Positions 1 to 11,037 of a stretch of 64,000 nt of DNA are shown piece by piece (the stretch's first letter is position 1; each line of letters begins with the position of its first letter). The notes below the pieces were generated by a model. That model did no database searches and had not been told where the DNA came from. It worked only from the letters and a program-made list of their open reading frames with translations. A program made the position numbers and the translations under genes. The stretch covers positions 2,521,001-2,585,000 of the forward strand of contig OZ025207.1 of assembly GCA_964019055.1 (NCBI GenBank), given 5' to 3'. Source of the DNA: Anthopleura xanthogrammica. Lineage: Eukaryota; Cnidaria; Anthozoa; Actiniaria; Actiniidae.

Positions 1-165
1 GTAATGCTACAAAATTAATTTATACTCTTATCTCCTTGAACGAGTATAAAACATTTTCTAGCTAAACTGCATTAGACTCAGTAATGACAAAACAATAAGT
101 TAGGTGCGGGCGTCTTCTTTATTAATGCCCGTCTTTGACGATAAGTAATATTATGAATAATTTTA

Positions 166-375
166 ACGCATCTTATTCAAACTTTGAGAAACAAGAAGGA
201 GTGATTTTAAATTGTCCTTAACATAACTGTCTTTTGCTGTTTCTGATTTCCACCGTCCATGTCTCTTAAACAGCCTATCGTTCACACCAGCGTTTGCTCT
301 AGCAGTTGCGCCACCGCTGTGAAGACCAAATTTCTCTTTAGGATAACCTAGGCTTTCAAACGCCCCAAGGACTAG
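166..375 (-). pseudogene. DIRS/Ngaro-type tyrosine recombinase, C-terminal fragment
   Basis: Read on the minus strand, this stretch encodes a peptide with FGLHSGGATARANAGV, then LFKRHGRWKSETAKDSYV. This is the catalytic C-terminus of the tyrosine recombinases that DIRS and Ngaro retrotransposons use to integrate circular DNA. The HGRW histidine region and the terminal tyrosine (in DSYV) are present. The usual HSLRSGGAT block is shortened to HSGGAT, so the conserved arginine appears deleted. No upstream recombinase or RT is attached, so this is a remnant. The family call rests on motif memory; the arginine loss is read directly from the sequence. Confidence 0.7.
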
Positions 376-794
376 TTCTTAGACCTCCGAAACGAAGCAC
401 GTAGCTGATAGTGGACTTGACAAATTGGATTCTGCGAAAGGACAGCTCTTGTGAAGAAAGATCAATGTTAGACCATAGTTATTAATAGAATGGAATGGGA
501 AAATGTCAGCTCAACAAAATAAACAGATCCATAAGTCATTAGTTCTAGAAAAATAGTTATACTCTTTGACTGACAGGACAGTACATTTTAAATGGAACCA
601 GTGGAGACATATGTCACATTGAATTCCTCGAGAGTTATCCCTAACAATCTTTGAACATTGATGACAATTACTAATATACATCAAGGACAATATAATAAAT
701 CAGAAATGTATAATTAATAAGAAGAAAAAGTATTAAAGAATTAAGGATAAGTAACGAAATGTGGCACTTATCTGTCTCCATGCCTGTAACTGGT
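376..794. other. gene-poor spacer
   Basis: About 420 bases between the recombinase remnant and the LINE ORF1 remnant. I see no coding segment, repeat or structural RNA in it, only AT-rich sequence. Confidence 0.5.
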
Positions 795-1140
795 CTACGA
801 ATCGTCAACAGAATGCCTAGAATTAACTATTTGATCTTTATATTTAGCCAGATCTGTTTCTGAGTTTATATAGAAGGGGCGACTGTCTTTGACCTTCTTA
901 AGATATATTTTTCCATTAGAAGTTGCAGCAATAGCGAGCTTCAATTCCTTCTTGATCTTGAGGCAGGATTTAAACAATTTTTTCCGAGCTTGAGTTAGAC
1001 TTTCCGAGACGTAAATATGATTATCGAGATCAGATCCTTCGAAGTCCTCCATATTTTGCGTGGTTTTATTCTTAAGTTTAAAGCGGGCCTTGTAGAACTC
1101 CTCTTTAACTTCCCTCCTGACAAACTTTGCAATGATAACA
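795..1140 (-). pseudogene. LINE ORF1-like RNA-binding protein, C-terminal fragment
   Basis: The minus strand encodes a basic peptide with AKFVRREVKEEFYKAR followed by IYVSESLTQARKKLF and TSNGKIYLKK. These blocks are typical of the C-terminal part of LINE ORF1 proteins in invertebrates, which bind the element RNA. A better preserved copy of the same layout lies at 38.2-38.9 kb, where IFINESL and TSNGKIFLKR occupy the same positions. The coiled coil and the ORF2 endonuclease are missing here, and an RT fragment is joined non-collinearly just upstream on the same strand. Confidence 0.6.
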
Positions 1141-1155
1141 GGCGGTGATGGGGGA

Positions 1156-1400
1156 CCTTTCCACTGATCATTTCTAGAAGGGAGTCTATGTGATCAACAG
1201 TGTCAAATGCTTTGCTTAGGTCTATGAATATACCACAAGAGTATTTGCTACTGTCAATAGCTTCCTGGATCTTATTAGTGAGAAGAGTAACAGCATGGAC
1301 AGTTGAGTGTTTAGCTCGAAAGCCAAATTGTTGATCATATATAATAGAATACTTATCTAAGTAATTTACTAATCTATTAAAAACTATACAATTATGATGA
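1156..1400 (-). pseudogene. LINE reverse transcriptase fragment (fingers/palm)
   Basis: About 80 codons contain QQFGFRAKHSTVHAVTLLT and IFIDLSKAFDTVDH, the hallmark RT blocks of non-LTR retrotransposons; the first catalytic Asp is the one in FIDLSKAFD. The (F/Y)xDD block and the endonuclease are absent. The sequence fuses at about 1400 to an unrelated fragment ending VQVKFHHNC, and at its other end runs into non-RT sequence, so it is a short insertion remnant. Confidence 0.75.
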
Positions 1401-1860
1401 AATTTAACTTGGACTGGCAATTGCTTGGTTAGATCTCTGTGCTGTTGCCCTGTTAGCCACCCCATCACAGATGCAGGTGTCATGTCTTGCTTGGAAAAAC
1501 TGTTATCACCATCAGCATCAAGTAAATCATTATCATCAAGATCAACATCATCATCAATTTTCCAAGCCAATGCTTCCTTGTAACCACAGATTGATTGATC
1601 TTCCAGATCCATAAGGAAGTCCTAGACGTTATCCATGACAGCTTCTTCTAGACGGCGGATGGGCTTCCTTCTGGGGAGTACTCTGGTTTCAATAGAGAGA
1701 CCAAGTAATCCCCATCTACAGCCCTCTGCTGGCCTAAAACAAACAGACCTCTAGCTGCCTTGGGGTGCTTTGTAACAATGTCAGCCAAACTGCATCCCTC
1801 TTTTGAATTCTCTCAGCGTCAAAGCTCTTCTACTTAGGATGCTGACAATGACTGCAGCTG
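1400..1860 (-). pseudogene. fragment of an uncharacterised, HECT/G2E3-associated-like protein
   Basis: Two minus-strand pieces read ADIVTKHPKAARGLFVLGQQ...DYLVSLLKPEYSPEGS and then ...SVMGWLTGQQHRDL...VKFHHNC. I recognise these from predicted invertebrate proteins that end in a degenerate HECT-type ligase region and are repeated many times in cnidarian and mollusc genomes. No domain can be proved from sequence alone. A stop separates the two pieces, an Asp-rich linker lies between them, and a LINE RT fragment cuts the 3' end at about 1400. The identity is from memory and is tentative. Confidence 0.35.
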
Positions 1861-2267
1861 CAATGGACTCTACAGTTGCCTTGTTGATAATCCCTGTGCA
1901 AAGAAAGATATACTAAAGGAACAAAACAATTACTATAAACGACGACTTGAGAGCTCGAGCGAAAGGATAGCACGTGTGATTTCCACTTCCTTCGATAAAA
2001 TGCGCATTCGTCTCTACCTACTTCCGCTGTGGAATTTTTACTTCCACCGTGGCATTTTTACTTCCGCTGTGGCTTTTGGTCTTGCATTTTGCCATGAACT
2101 CAATTTGTTTTGCCGTGAAGTTTATTTTGTTTTGCCTGTGACTTGGTTTCCTCCTGCTGTGAACTCAGATTGTCTTGCCTTGAAGTTGCTTTGTTTTGCC
2201 GTGTGTTTGTTGGTTTCTGCCTCGAGTTCTTGTTTTGCCGTGACCCTTATGGGCCACCGTAGCAATT
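1861..2267. repeat. degenerate tandem repeat of a TTTTGCCGTGAA-like motif
   Basis: From about 2020 to 2240 the plus strand repeats variants of 'cttccgctgtgg' and 'ttttgccgtgaa' at irregular spacing. The units are too diverged for a fixed period. An open frame runs through it on the plus strand but has no recognisable domain and is antisense to the Mutator-like remnant, so I treat it as non-coding. Confidence 0.4.
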
Positions 2268-3372
2268 TCAATGTGCAATGTGCGTATGTCCATCATCTTT
2301 TTTACCACTCACTTTTTTCCCCACACTTTCCATTTTGGGATGAAACCCACACTCCTTGTCCCTTTCATCCACATTTTTCCATTTGTGGATGTCATGGCAG
2401 TGATACTTGCCAAGGATTCTCATCCTTCTTGCATATTCTGTTGCAGTTTCCACTTTGCTTTAATACCGAAAAGGGGTTCCTCTTGGATGCAGCTATAAAG
2501 CTGTCTGAAATACACCCACAGTTTTTGGAGTGTTTTTTGCCTTTGGGTGTCTTTTTTTTGTACTTATCAATAAACCCTTTGTCCAGTGTCTTCTTGCCTT
2601 TGTACTCCTTTAGGTTATTGTCGTGTTAGCGTCTTACATGCCCCCCACATAGCATGATTCTGCTCAGATCTCCATCAGTGAACACAGTTCTAAACGATAT
2701 GCTGGAAGAAGAATCTTGATCAACAAATATGCCAGGTGACCTTCTGCTGACTTGGCAGTACCCTGCCAAAGGTCAAATTCACAAATGTTGTTGGATCCTC
2801 TCATGCAGAGATGTTCATAGTACAGTATTCTTCCTGTGAGAAAATCAATTATTACAAAAGTGGAACACTGGCTATGGAAACCTGTGATGAGCCAACAGCC
2901 ATCGGATGTTGTCACCCCTCTTTTCCAGCTATCCAGCTCCGTCGGATCTTTGCTCTTCACCTTATTCTTTGCCATTTCACACGTCATCCAAAACTGTTTT
3001 AACATGTGGATAAGCAATCTCTATTACTCGATAGAAGTTATTCTTTGCCAGTACGATTATGCCAAGGCCCAGCTTTAAAACTTTGTGATAGGTTGGATAA
3101 CCTTGGCCATAAACAAGGAAACACAGAGCTGTAGCCAGCAAAACACAATTTCTTCTTTTAGATGTCAATGACAATTGACCACTGGCATAATGCAGTGTAT
3201 TAGAACAATCTGAACATGCAAGCCACACTTTGACTTTACCACCAAGGCCTTTCTCTTCTATTTCTACTGGTATAAGTTTTCCTGTAAGACAAAAGAAGAT
3301 ACATATGATTGAAGTATACATGTGTGTATGTATGTATTGTAAGATTTTTTGATACACCAGTTTTGCAAACAT
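2268..3372 (-). pseudogene. Mutator-like (PF20700-type) transposase pseudogene
   Basis: The minus strand encodes, in order, LACSDCSNTLHYASGQLS, KRRNCVLLATALCFLVYGQGY, a central TTSDGCWLITGFHSQC with the presumed first catalytic Asp, EHLCMRGSNN, DQDSSSSISFRTVF with a presumed second Asp, RIMLCGGH, CGCISDSFIAASKRN and ARRMRILGKYHCHDIHKW. This matches the order of a transposase family abundant in cnidarians. The frame is broken by a 1-nt shift near 2990, an internal deletion of about 15 codons near 2720, a stop after GGHVRR and another shift near 2450. A second fragment of the same family is at 22.15-22.28 kb. It could belong to a neighbouring DDE superfamily; the Mutator label is inference. Confidence 0.6.
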
Positions 3373-3587
3373 TCAATACAAACTGCTGTTTTTAAAGACC
3401 ACAGATGCAACCTCGTTTATAAGTAAGCCTCGTTTATATTTCACCATGAAGTCTGTAGGATTGGTATTGTCCAACTTGCACAGTCCTTATGTGTTACTCC
3501 TGGCTGTTTATGATTCGCAAGTCAATGAGGCTGAGTCGGCCGGTCTTCAAACAGCAGTTTGCATTGAATGTGAAACTGGTGTATTTC

Positions 3588-5918
3588 TTAGTTTGTTGCA
3601 TCTGGAGAGCCAAACGATCTCATTACTGCTGCCACCTCACTTGCACTAAGTACCTGGGCCGCCAGATTCACACGCATCGTAGAATACGAATTCAGCTTAA
3701 TATGATCATAGGTCATTCTTGGCAACAACTTTAAACCATTTTCAGCATCTTGGTAAAAAAGCTGAGCTATGTGTTGCCAAAGTATGTACTGGCCATCATT
3801 CCACATGTACCTAAGGAGTAATTATATTATCATTTTTAGTTAGTTTTTTTATTTTAGTTAATTGCAAGTTTTAAATGGCACTCTCGTAGTACACACATAA
3901 TACTGTTATAAAAGATATTATAACATTAAATAGAAGATCAAAAATATATTTTTAAAGAAATTCCATGTCAATGCAGAGAAAAAGGGAATCTTATGTTATT
4001 GATTGCCCAATATTTTTTTGTAATTTACACAAACCTACCTAGTACATGATCCATGGCCAGAACTGTAGAGGCAGTTTTGTGTAGTCTTGACTAGATGTGG
4101 AGTATCTGAGAAGAAATATATGTATGGCTTTGTGCAGGCGAAAGAACTTCCTGTTAGGCGAGGCCCCATCTGAGGTACTTGCAATCACCCAGAGGCTACA
4201 GGACATCTCAAGAACACCTACAGCCTCCCAGAAAAGTGGCAGGAGGTGGTATGAAGTAATACCATCTGTAGCAAAATATGACTGAACTTCAGCTCAGTGC
4301 AAACACCTCTGACCATAAAAACCAAAGCATGGCTTGCAAGTTTATCAGCTTTCTCTAGTGTTCCAAAGTTTATATCTGGATCTCCCAAGTCAATATAGCA
4401 ATCAGTTCACCAGTGAACCTGTCAAACACAAGATTGAATGTTATCTTCATTTCATCAAAGAGCAGAACCACGTATTGCTGAACATCAAAGTAGCTATTGG
4501 TTTGTTCTTTTAGGTCTTCAATGACTTTTTCTTGAAATCCAGTGTGGGGGCAGATACAGTTCTTGTAATCTCTCAGTGTTCTTTGACTTGGTAGCTTCAG
4601 AATTTTACTCCTGTGCAACTCCTCGTAGCATGCTGGTGATTTTGCAACAAGAGATAAGCAGTAACGAATAATCATAGGGTGGTACCTTACACCAGTCGAG
4701 TTATTCGTCAACAGCTTTTTCTGTTCCTGCCAAAACAGATTCATGAATGGAGTGTTTATGTCCTTGCTGAGTTCACTGTCAACTCCAATGCTGGATTTCT
4801 CAATTTCTAGTTTCATTTCTTTCAGTTGTCTCTCAAGTTCAGAACATCGTAGTCTTTCTGCCTGTAAGGTAGCCTTGATTCTTTCAGGTGCTGTCTTTGA
4901 TACGGGTGCCAAAAGGTGAGCAGGATCGGCAAGTTTTCTGGCTCTAGAATTGTCAGCGAGTTTCTGTTTGTGTTCATACTTAGAGCAGGTTCTCCAGAAA
5001 TCCTTATTTGGGAAGGAGCTAGAAGTAGATTCTTCATCATCGAGTAGGGGATCAATATACTTTGGAATATTATGATGTTGAATCTCACCTGATAAGATGG
5101 ATGGTTTCACACCAGGACAAATTGACATAGATTCAATTTTCTTTCGAGCTCAGAGACTGTAATGTTGGCAATGGACCTGAAGTTCTCAGAGTAAAGTTCA
5201 TGGTCTTCAGGCAGGAGCCATCCATACACTGAGATAGCGAAGCCCAGGCTATCATCAATCATGATTTGAATTTCTGGTAGCATGACATGCAACCCTTTCT
5301 TTAACACAATCCTGTCGTCAAGTTCCTCTACTATCCAATTTGTTATGCTTTTTAGTGTCTAAACTCTGCTGCATAAATCCCCGAAGCTTTTGTAGCGTTT
5401 GGTGTTTGTAACAGCTGTAGTGACATCGTCACTTACAATGGATCTGGCTGGACGTGTTTGTTTTGGTGCTATGTCATGTCTTCTTGTTGGCATGTTTAAA
5501 GCTGGTAAAGCACCAAACTTCGGTTTCTTCTTTACCATTTTATCTGTTTGAACTGAAAATTAAGCAAACCAAAAGCTGTATTTAGAACCAAAGAACTATT
5601 TTAAGTGGTCTAGAGCTAAGATTGTGATTATAACCTGCTAGCAAGCTTCGAAGGCGAGCTTTAAGATTGATGTGTATACTTACATATCTCAACGTCTTCA
5701 GGTTTGAAATGCTTCTCGCATGTAAAAACTTTGTCGTTATCTATCATTTTACGAAAATATTTGTCGGCTGTTCGTGTCTTTGTGATCTGGCTCAGCCAAT
5801 TTTCTCTCCACTTCTTGTACTTCGTGGTGCTGGCAATTTCCAAATACCAATGCCTTTCGTCCTTCTGCATGTTCCGCAGCCAAAAACTGAACAATTTTCA
5901 CCAGGCATTCTATCTGGA
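3588..5918 (-). pseudogene. P-element-like THAP transposase pseudogene
   Basis: Domains in order on the minus strand are: a THAP zinc finger starting [11 protein letters not shown] and ending TCEKHFKPEDVE, a splice-donor-like T|GTAAGT, a basic linker, DDSLGFAISVYGWLLPEDH, a charged coiled coil near LERQLKEMKLEIEK, then the catalytic core FWQEQKKLL, GVRYHPMIIRYCLSL, LPSQRTLRDY and YVVLLFDEMKI. It continues past 4370 in other frames (DLGDPDINFGTLEKADK, SDGASPNRKFF) to [20 protein letters not shown] at 3.7 kb. This is the architecture of P-element/THAP9-type transposases, which cut and paste via an RNase H-like core. Frameshifts in the THAP domain (about 5815), a stop in TLKSI upstream, and shifts near 5110, 4390 and 4290 make it non-functional. 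Confidence 0.8.
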
Positions 5919-5997
5919 AAATCATATCCCAAAAAGGACATGATGCATAACACTCACACGACCAAGAACGACGCCATTTTGGATTTCTATCTTCATT

Positions 5998-6222
5998 AGC
6001 TTCAGCAAGTGTGACTTCAACATTTACTTTCTTTGTTACTCCCTCCAGCTTTTGCCACTGATAGTGGTTCACTAGGCTATCTTCATCCAATTTTTGAAAA
6101 AGATGGTCAGTAAGCTTAGTTACTCCACAGTCATCACAAACCCGGTCAACACATTTAAAGACGGCAAGACTGCACACTGTTTGAGCAACAGCTTCTTCAC
6201 TTGATAAGCATCTTCCTGTCAC
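5998..6222 (-). pseudogene. fragment of uncharacterised repeat-borne Cys-rich protein
   Basis: About 70 codons read AVFKCVDRVCDDCGVTKLTD...YQWQKLEGVTKK. The C-x4-C-x2-C spacing followed by a W-containing basic stretch resembles a protein family repeated in cnidarian genomes whose function I do not know. It sits between the P-element THAP exon and the DIRS RNase H region, so it is probably a leftover of another insertion. Only the motif is directly visible; family membership is from memory. Confidence 0.35.
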
Positions 6223-7830
6223 TTTGGATATTCCCTGGAGTATCCTGATGCATCCGTATAAAGATTCAAGAGCTCAGAATTATACCACTGCTCATTAAGG
6301 AAAAACGATTTGCAGTTATATTCTGAGAGAAATTCCTCCCATACCCTCAAGTCAGATTTAACCTCTTGATTTAGGGGAATAAAATGAAAAGGAGATTTGA
6401 TGCCAATGTTGAGGTGTATGAGTTGTCGTAAAGATGCTCTGCCAGGCACCATGACTGAGTATGCAGAATTTAAAAGACCAAGGATTGAATTTTCCTCAAA
6501 GTTACTTTTTTCCTCTTAAAAAAATCAGAAATAAGCATTTTACATTTTGCAATCTTATCCTTAGGCAACCGAGCCTCCAGTCTTATGGCATCCAACTCGA
6601 TACCAACAAATGATAATACATTATCTGGACCACAAGTCTTTTCTGGTGCTATGGGGATCCCTAAATAAATACACAAATCCACAAACAATGAAAGCTGGTG
6701 CTGACATAATTCATTGTTAATAATTAAACATAATTGACATAATTCAACATAATAAGTTGGTGCAACAATAAAAAAGTCATCAAGATCATGAACCAAATGA
6801 TCAATTTTTAGTTTATCCTTTGCAATCCATTTCAAAGCAGAGCTAACTAATTCAAACGTTCTACAAGAACTAGAGCAGCCCATTGGCATACACTGGTCAA
6901 AATAGTGCAAGCCTCTCCATTTCATCCCAAGGAGATGATGGTCATTCGGATGGATAGGTACAATGCGAAAAGCATTCTTAACATATTTTTTTTTGCTCAT
7001 AAAACAACCGAGCCAACCGTTTTGATAAGCTGTATTCCATTCGAAATGGTGGCGTAGTGGACGGTCGAAAACTCTTCCGGAATACCATCATTCACAGAGG
7101 AGCCCTTAGAATGTGACAAATGATATATTGACATATTTAAATGGCTATATGGCGAATCATATAGGGACTTACCTAACAGCATATACTCTTTCAGCTGATT
7201 AAACAGGCGCTTATGGATATTGCTCCATTCTGTCTCGCTTTGGACGGTGTAGGTTGGCTTGTCAGTTTGGCCTTGTCTTCCACATATTCCCAGGTCTATT
7301 GTGTACTTTCCAATTTTGGCACGTTTAGCATCCTCGTCAAGCCCATATTCAGTTTTCAACGATTGTTTACACTCCTTCAATGTGAGGGACAGGCAAGAGG
7401 AAGAGAATATAGAAAAACGAGACCAAGACCGTTTTGTATGGCCAAAACGGAACGTTTTAACCAAAACATCCACATCAAAGGTGCTGCTACTCGAGGAGTC
7501 TGTAAAAGGGGTGTAAGCGGTAGGGACAGAATTACCAGAACCTGTGCTTGTTGACCACTCAAGAGCCTCAAGAGTGGTGGAAGCAAAACATCCAGAAATG
7601 GAAGATTAGCAAGGAGAAGACCTTCCAACAAATTTGACTTAAAGTGAGGAAACGTAGGACATCGCTCCCTGGATGCTGTGTAATGAAATGCTCTCTTTTC
7701 CATCAAATCATTTATAAGAGATTCCACAGACTCCTCTGATTTCCCCTTGGAACAATACCCTTTCCTACCAGAAAGAGAGCAGTCGTCAACCGAATCAAGT
7801 ATGTTCTAGTTACAATCCTTCTAATGCATT
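6219..7830 (-). pseudogene. DIRS retrotransposon RT/RNase H remnant
   Basis: Three consecutive minus-strand frames make one DIRS pol-like product. The first carries EEFSTVHYATISNGIQ; the next KNAFRIVPIHPNDHHLLG, FDQCMPMGCSSSCRTFE and HDLDDFFIV (the (Y/L)xDD catalytic block) and then LGIPIAPEKTCGP; the last DLRVWEEFL and LLNLYTDASG, the start of RNase H. This order is characteristic of DIRS/Ngaro reverse transcriptases rather than LTR or LINE enzymes. Stops at about 7000 and 6470 break the frame, and the tyrosine recombinase expected downstream is absent; instead unrelated sequence follows. The region 7480-7830 reads open in pieces and may be its upstream gag-like part. Confidence 0.75.
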
Positions 7831-8092
7831 TCCAACCCATACTGCATTAGTTTCGTTTAGGTTAGGGCCCAGGACTCTTCAAAGTGACTAAACGATCTTG
7901 TTTAGCTGTTCCATTTTGAAGTCCAATGGGATATTTCTCCCATTGCCACCATATTTATTGTAGAAACGATTGTGTTTCATGGATTTAGCCTGGTGTTCTG
8001 CCAGGGCTGGTTTTTTTATTAATGAAATAAACTAGTGTAACATAGGCCTACTTATCGTGGCCATGACTTCTGTACAAAAGTCAAAACATATT

Positions 8093-8485
8093 TTATGTGT
8101 GTGCCATAATAAATAGTTGGCTGATTGCGTCTCTGAAAACCAAAAGTTGTCCTACAGGAAGCCAGTTAAGCTGACGGAGAAGCGGAGTTACAGGATCGTA
8201 TTTTCTAGAGTTCGTGACTATTTTGCTAGCGAAATTTTGTATTGACTGGAGCTTATTTATGTTAGAAACAGAAAAGAGCAGTTTACTAAAAACTAGAGAT
8301 GTAATCGTTAGCAGGAGTGTTTGTGAGTCAAAACTTTCTTTAACTCGATTAATCCGACATAACTTAGCAAAACAAGAAGATACAACTCTTGAAATGTGGC
8401 TGTCATACGTTAGGTGAGAGTCTAAAATGACAGCTAAGTCCTTAGCAGAGTCAACAGGCTTCAAAGACTTGCCCAGGAAGGACAC
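8093..8485 (-). pseudogene. LINE ORF2 C-terminal (post-RT) fragment
   Basis: The minus strand encodes SAKDLAVILDSHLTYDSHIS, SSCFAKLCRINRVKESF, NKLQSIQNFASKIV and PVTPLLRQLNWLPV. These are the standard blocks downstream of the catalytic palm in CR1/L2-like LINEs. Only the 3' end of the element is present, as expected from 5' truncation during target-primed insertion. No clear tail repeat is visible at the 3' end. Confidence 0.75.
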
Positions 8486-8737
8486 TGTTGGGTGGAAGGC
8501 AATCTGCTCATCAGCTGTCTAGCTCCAATAAAGCAAAATGCAGTGGAAAAAGAGTTAAGTGGAGCTGCAAGTTGTTGGGCTACCGTCTAATGCTTATTAT
8601 TATGATTATGGTTTAATGGTGAGTAGAGAGACTGTCCGAGGTAAAGCAGTTCAGCGTCGTAAATCCATGCTTTAATTCTCGGTCTATACGAAGAAAGGAT
8701 TGCTCGTCGTCGTTAATATATTCGTTGGATTCAATAT

Positions 8738-8989
8738 TCAATTATATTCAATATCTTCTTCTTGTGAAAGCAATTCGTGATATGACTCGTGAGCCGACTG
8801 GAAGTCGTTCATGGTCTCATGAAGCAAGGGCAACTTCTCTTTAACAACTTTTATTTTGGCGAAATCCGTCATTAGGGACCTTATTTCATTACCACGTTTC
8901 GTTACCCAGCCCTTAGCTGCTCTCTTCGATGATTTTATACGTGGTGTTGCTGGCGTTGGCGAGTTGCCGGACTCACTTCGGTAAAACAA
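8738..8989 (-). pseudogene. possible BEL/Pao gag N-terminal fragment
   Basis: An 83-codon minus-strand frame reads KSSKRAAKGWVTKRGNEI then a charged helical stretch ending ESYHELLSQEED. Helical basic-acidic starts of this kind are typical of BEL/Pao gag polyproteins. BEL/Pao protease and integrase pieces occur elsewhere in the window on the same strand. There is no zinc knuckle and no adjoining pol, so the call is weak and the frame could be chance. Confidence 0.3.
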
Positions 8990-9688
8990 CGACCTTTACG
9001 TTTCAACAGTTTATTGTTTACTAAAGAGGTCAACTGAAAGAGAATCAGGGACCGCACAATCAATACTTAATGCTAATTTCAATAATGATAAATGGTACAT
9101 ATTGGCGTGCTTTAAATGCTAAGTTAATTCATTACAATCAAATGGTAGTTATAACAAAATGATGATACTTAATAACACGGAAATTACACAATAGGTTGGA
9201 TCAATGCACATAAAGGTATTTCGGGGCCGATTACAATGTAATAGTGAAGAAAACGAAAAAGATACATACCAACATTCGTGGCATTGACAACTTTCCTAGT
9301 CGAGATCAAACGTGGACGAAAGTGAACAATTATAATATGCGCGTGTCATAGACTAGTGACGTAGCTTGACGAGTGATGCGTGCGTGGTGCTTACAGTAAC
9401 ACCAGTATTCTAAAAATCATGCACTCTGGTCACCATGGTCTAATAAAACAAAAACAACAAAAACAACTGAAAAAAATGTGAATAAAAAAAAAAATTTACC
9501 ATACTAAAGTCGGTAAGGATAGAGGAAAACTGTGCTCTTGGCCTTGAAAACAAATGTCCTCATTCCAAGTCATATTCAAGACCTCAGGCCCTTTTTCCCT
9601 ATTTGGACCGACCATAGCATGGCAAATAACTTTTTTATTTTATAACCTCTATCTAGTAACAGAAAACTCTTGGCAACGACATACAAAC
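8990..9688. other. gene-poor AT-rich spacer
   Basis: About 700 bases with homopurine/homopyrimidine runs near 9470-9500. I see no exon, inverted repeat or RNA gene. Confidence 0.5.
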
Positions 9689-11037
9689 CTTGCAAGTCGG
9701 TAATCAGCATTTTTTCATCTGAATATTCATACGACCAGTGGGCAAATGTTTGGCACAATTGCCCACATTTTGATTCACTTCCTTGTTTTGTGGCTTCTCC
9801 CAAGTTGTTTAGGCATTTAATAAATGGACCTTCTAGAGCCTCTTCCATAAAAAGTGGTTCCTGGCTGGTATTCACTTCTTCAAGAAGGAAACATGGGATT
9901 ATTCTGAAATAGGCAATATATTTTTATTTGTTGGAAAGTGCTTTATATTTAATTTTGATTATCGTTTCTTCAAGAATAGAAAAGCTCTTTGGCTTTAATA
10001 CACATGGAGCCCAATTTTGAGAAAATAAAAGGAGAAAATACAAGAGTGAAAAAATCCAAAAAAAAAAAAATGCACTTTAACATTTTTTTGCGCTCACCTT
10101 TCTTTTCCTATAATTATAATTCCTCAATCGTATCCTATGTCAATATTATAAATATATTTTTATAAATACTTTAATTTGTAGGGAACGTTTTCCTAAACTT
10201 CTTTTTCTGGAGTTTGAGGCTTAAAGCACGGTTCCTTAGGGACAATTTAAGCTAAAACAGACAAGTTTGATATCAAAGTGTGACTTTTGCCAGTAATTTT
10301 CGGCAGAAGTTAGTTTAAAAAAAGGAGATAAGGGTTATTATACACTGATATGCCTTGATGCTGGATAAAACTATTTCATTGTTGTTAATGTAAAAAAATT
10401 GGATCTAATGAAAGCAGGACTTACTCAATGGCACTTGCAACTGAGTTTATCTTCAGTGCCTCTGTGAATCACTTTGATAAATATGAAGCAGCCATCTGGT
10501 TTTGAACCTCCTGCAAATTACCAATGAAAATGAATTGAAGATTATGCAAATAACATTGTGCAGGAATATGGTGCATAATTGTTTAGTTTTTGGTTATAAG
10601 CGTGAACATTGGCACAGTGATAAAAGACCAAGTGCTGACTATTTTGTAATGTAGCCTGCCATTCTTTATATAAATATTAGAATTAAATTTCTTAATCCAT
10701 GTAAGATGATTACAGTCAAAATGGCTCAAGCGTACCCCCCTAAAATATATTGATGAATTTATTATTCAATTATTGAGTTCATTATTCAGTCTGACTCCAC
10801 ACTTGAAAATGAATTATCTACTTGCAATTGAGTTCTAGTGAATAATCAAGTCAATATTCGAATAATAAAACCATAGATGGAGCCTAGGGGGGTTTGCTTG
10901 AGCTGTTATGACTGTAATGTCAATGAATTATTCCTTACTTTCATAGCCACTCGCTTGACACACTTATCTGCTTCTTTAATTTTTTTGTGCAGTGTTTCGA
11001 GGTACTGCTTCAGCACAACTTTTGTACCAGGCTGAAA
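9689..11037 (-). pseudogene. alpha-kinase domain, three exons, one in-frame TGA
   Basis: Three minus-strand exons with GT-AG borders splice in consistent phase. Exon 10939-11037 carries VVLKQYLETLHKKIKEA; exon 10425-10510 carries VQNQMAASYLSK, a TGA, then FTEALKINS; exon 9689-9903 carries IIPCFLLEEVN, EALEGPFIKCLNN and the QTFAHWSYEYSDEKMLITDLQ block. The last block is diagnostic of alpha-kinases (eEF2K/MHCK type), which are Ser/Thr kinases unrelated in sequence to classical kinases. The metal-binding Asp is in TDLQG. Upstream N-lobe and the C-terminal zinc-binding tail are not found nearby. The TGA makes it a pseudogene, or a variant or error in an otherwise clean gene. Confidence 0.6.
10709..10920. 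mobile_element. MITE with about 35-bp imperfect terminal inverted repeats
   Basis: The left end reads attacagtcaaaatggctc and the right end is its near complement, finishing gagctgttatgactgtaat. Both ends then carry a run of C or G (taccccccta / cctaggggggt). The interior is short AT-rich DNA with no coding potential. It lies inside the intron between the first two alpha-kinase exons. Family unknown; the inverted repeat is directly visible. Confidence 0.6.

Noticed and set aside
1976..2629. 217-codon plus-strand open frame, hydrophobic and Cys/Phe-rich
   Set aside because: No recognisable domain; it overlaps degenerate repeats and runs antisense to the Mutator-like pseudogene, whose blocks read clearly on the other strand.
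10425..10510. The in-frame TGA of the alpha-kinase as a selenocysteine codon
   Set aside because: Alpha-kinases are not known selenoproteins and I see no SECIS-like evidence; a nonsense change is simpler.
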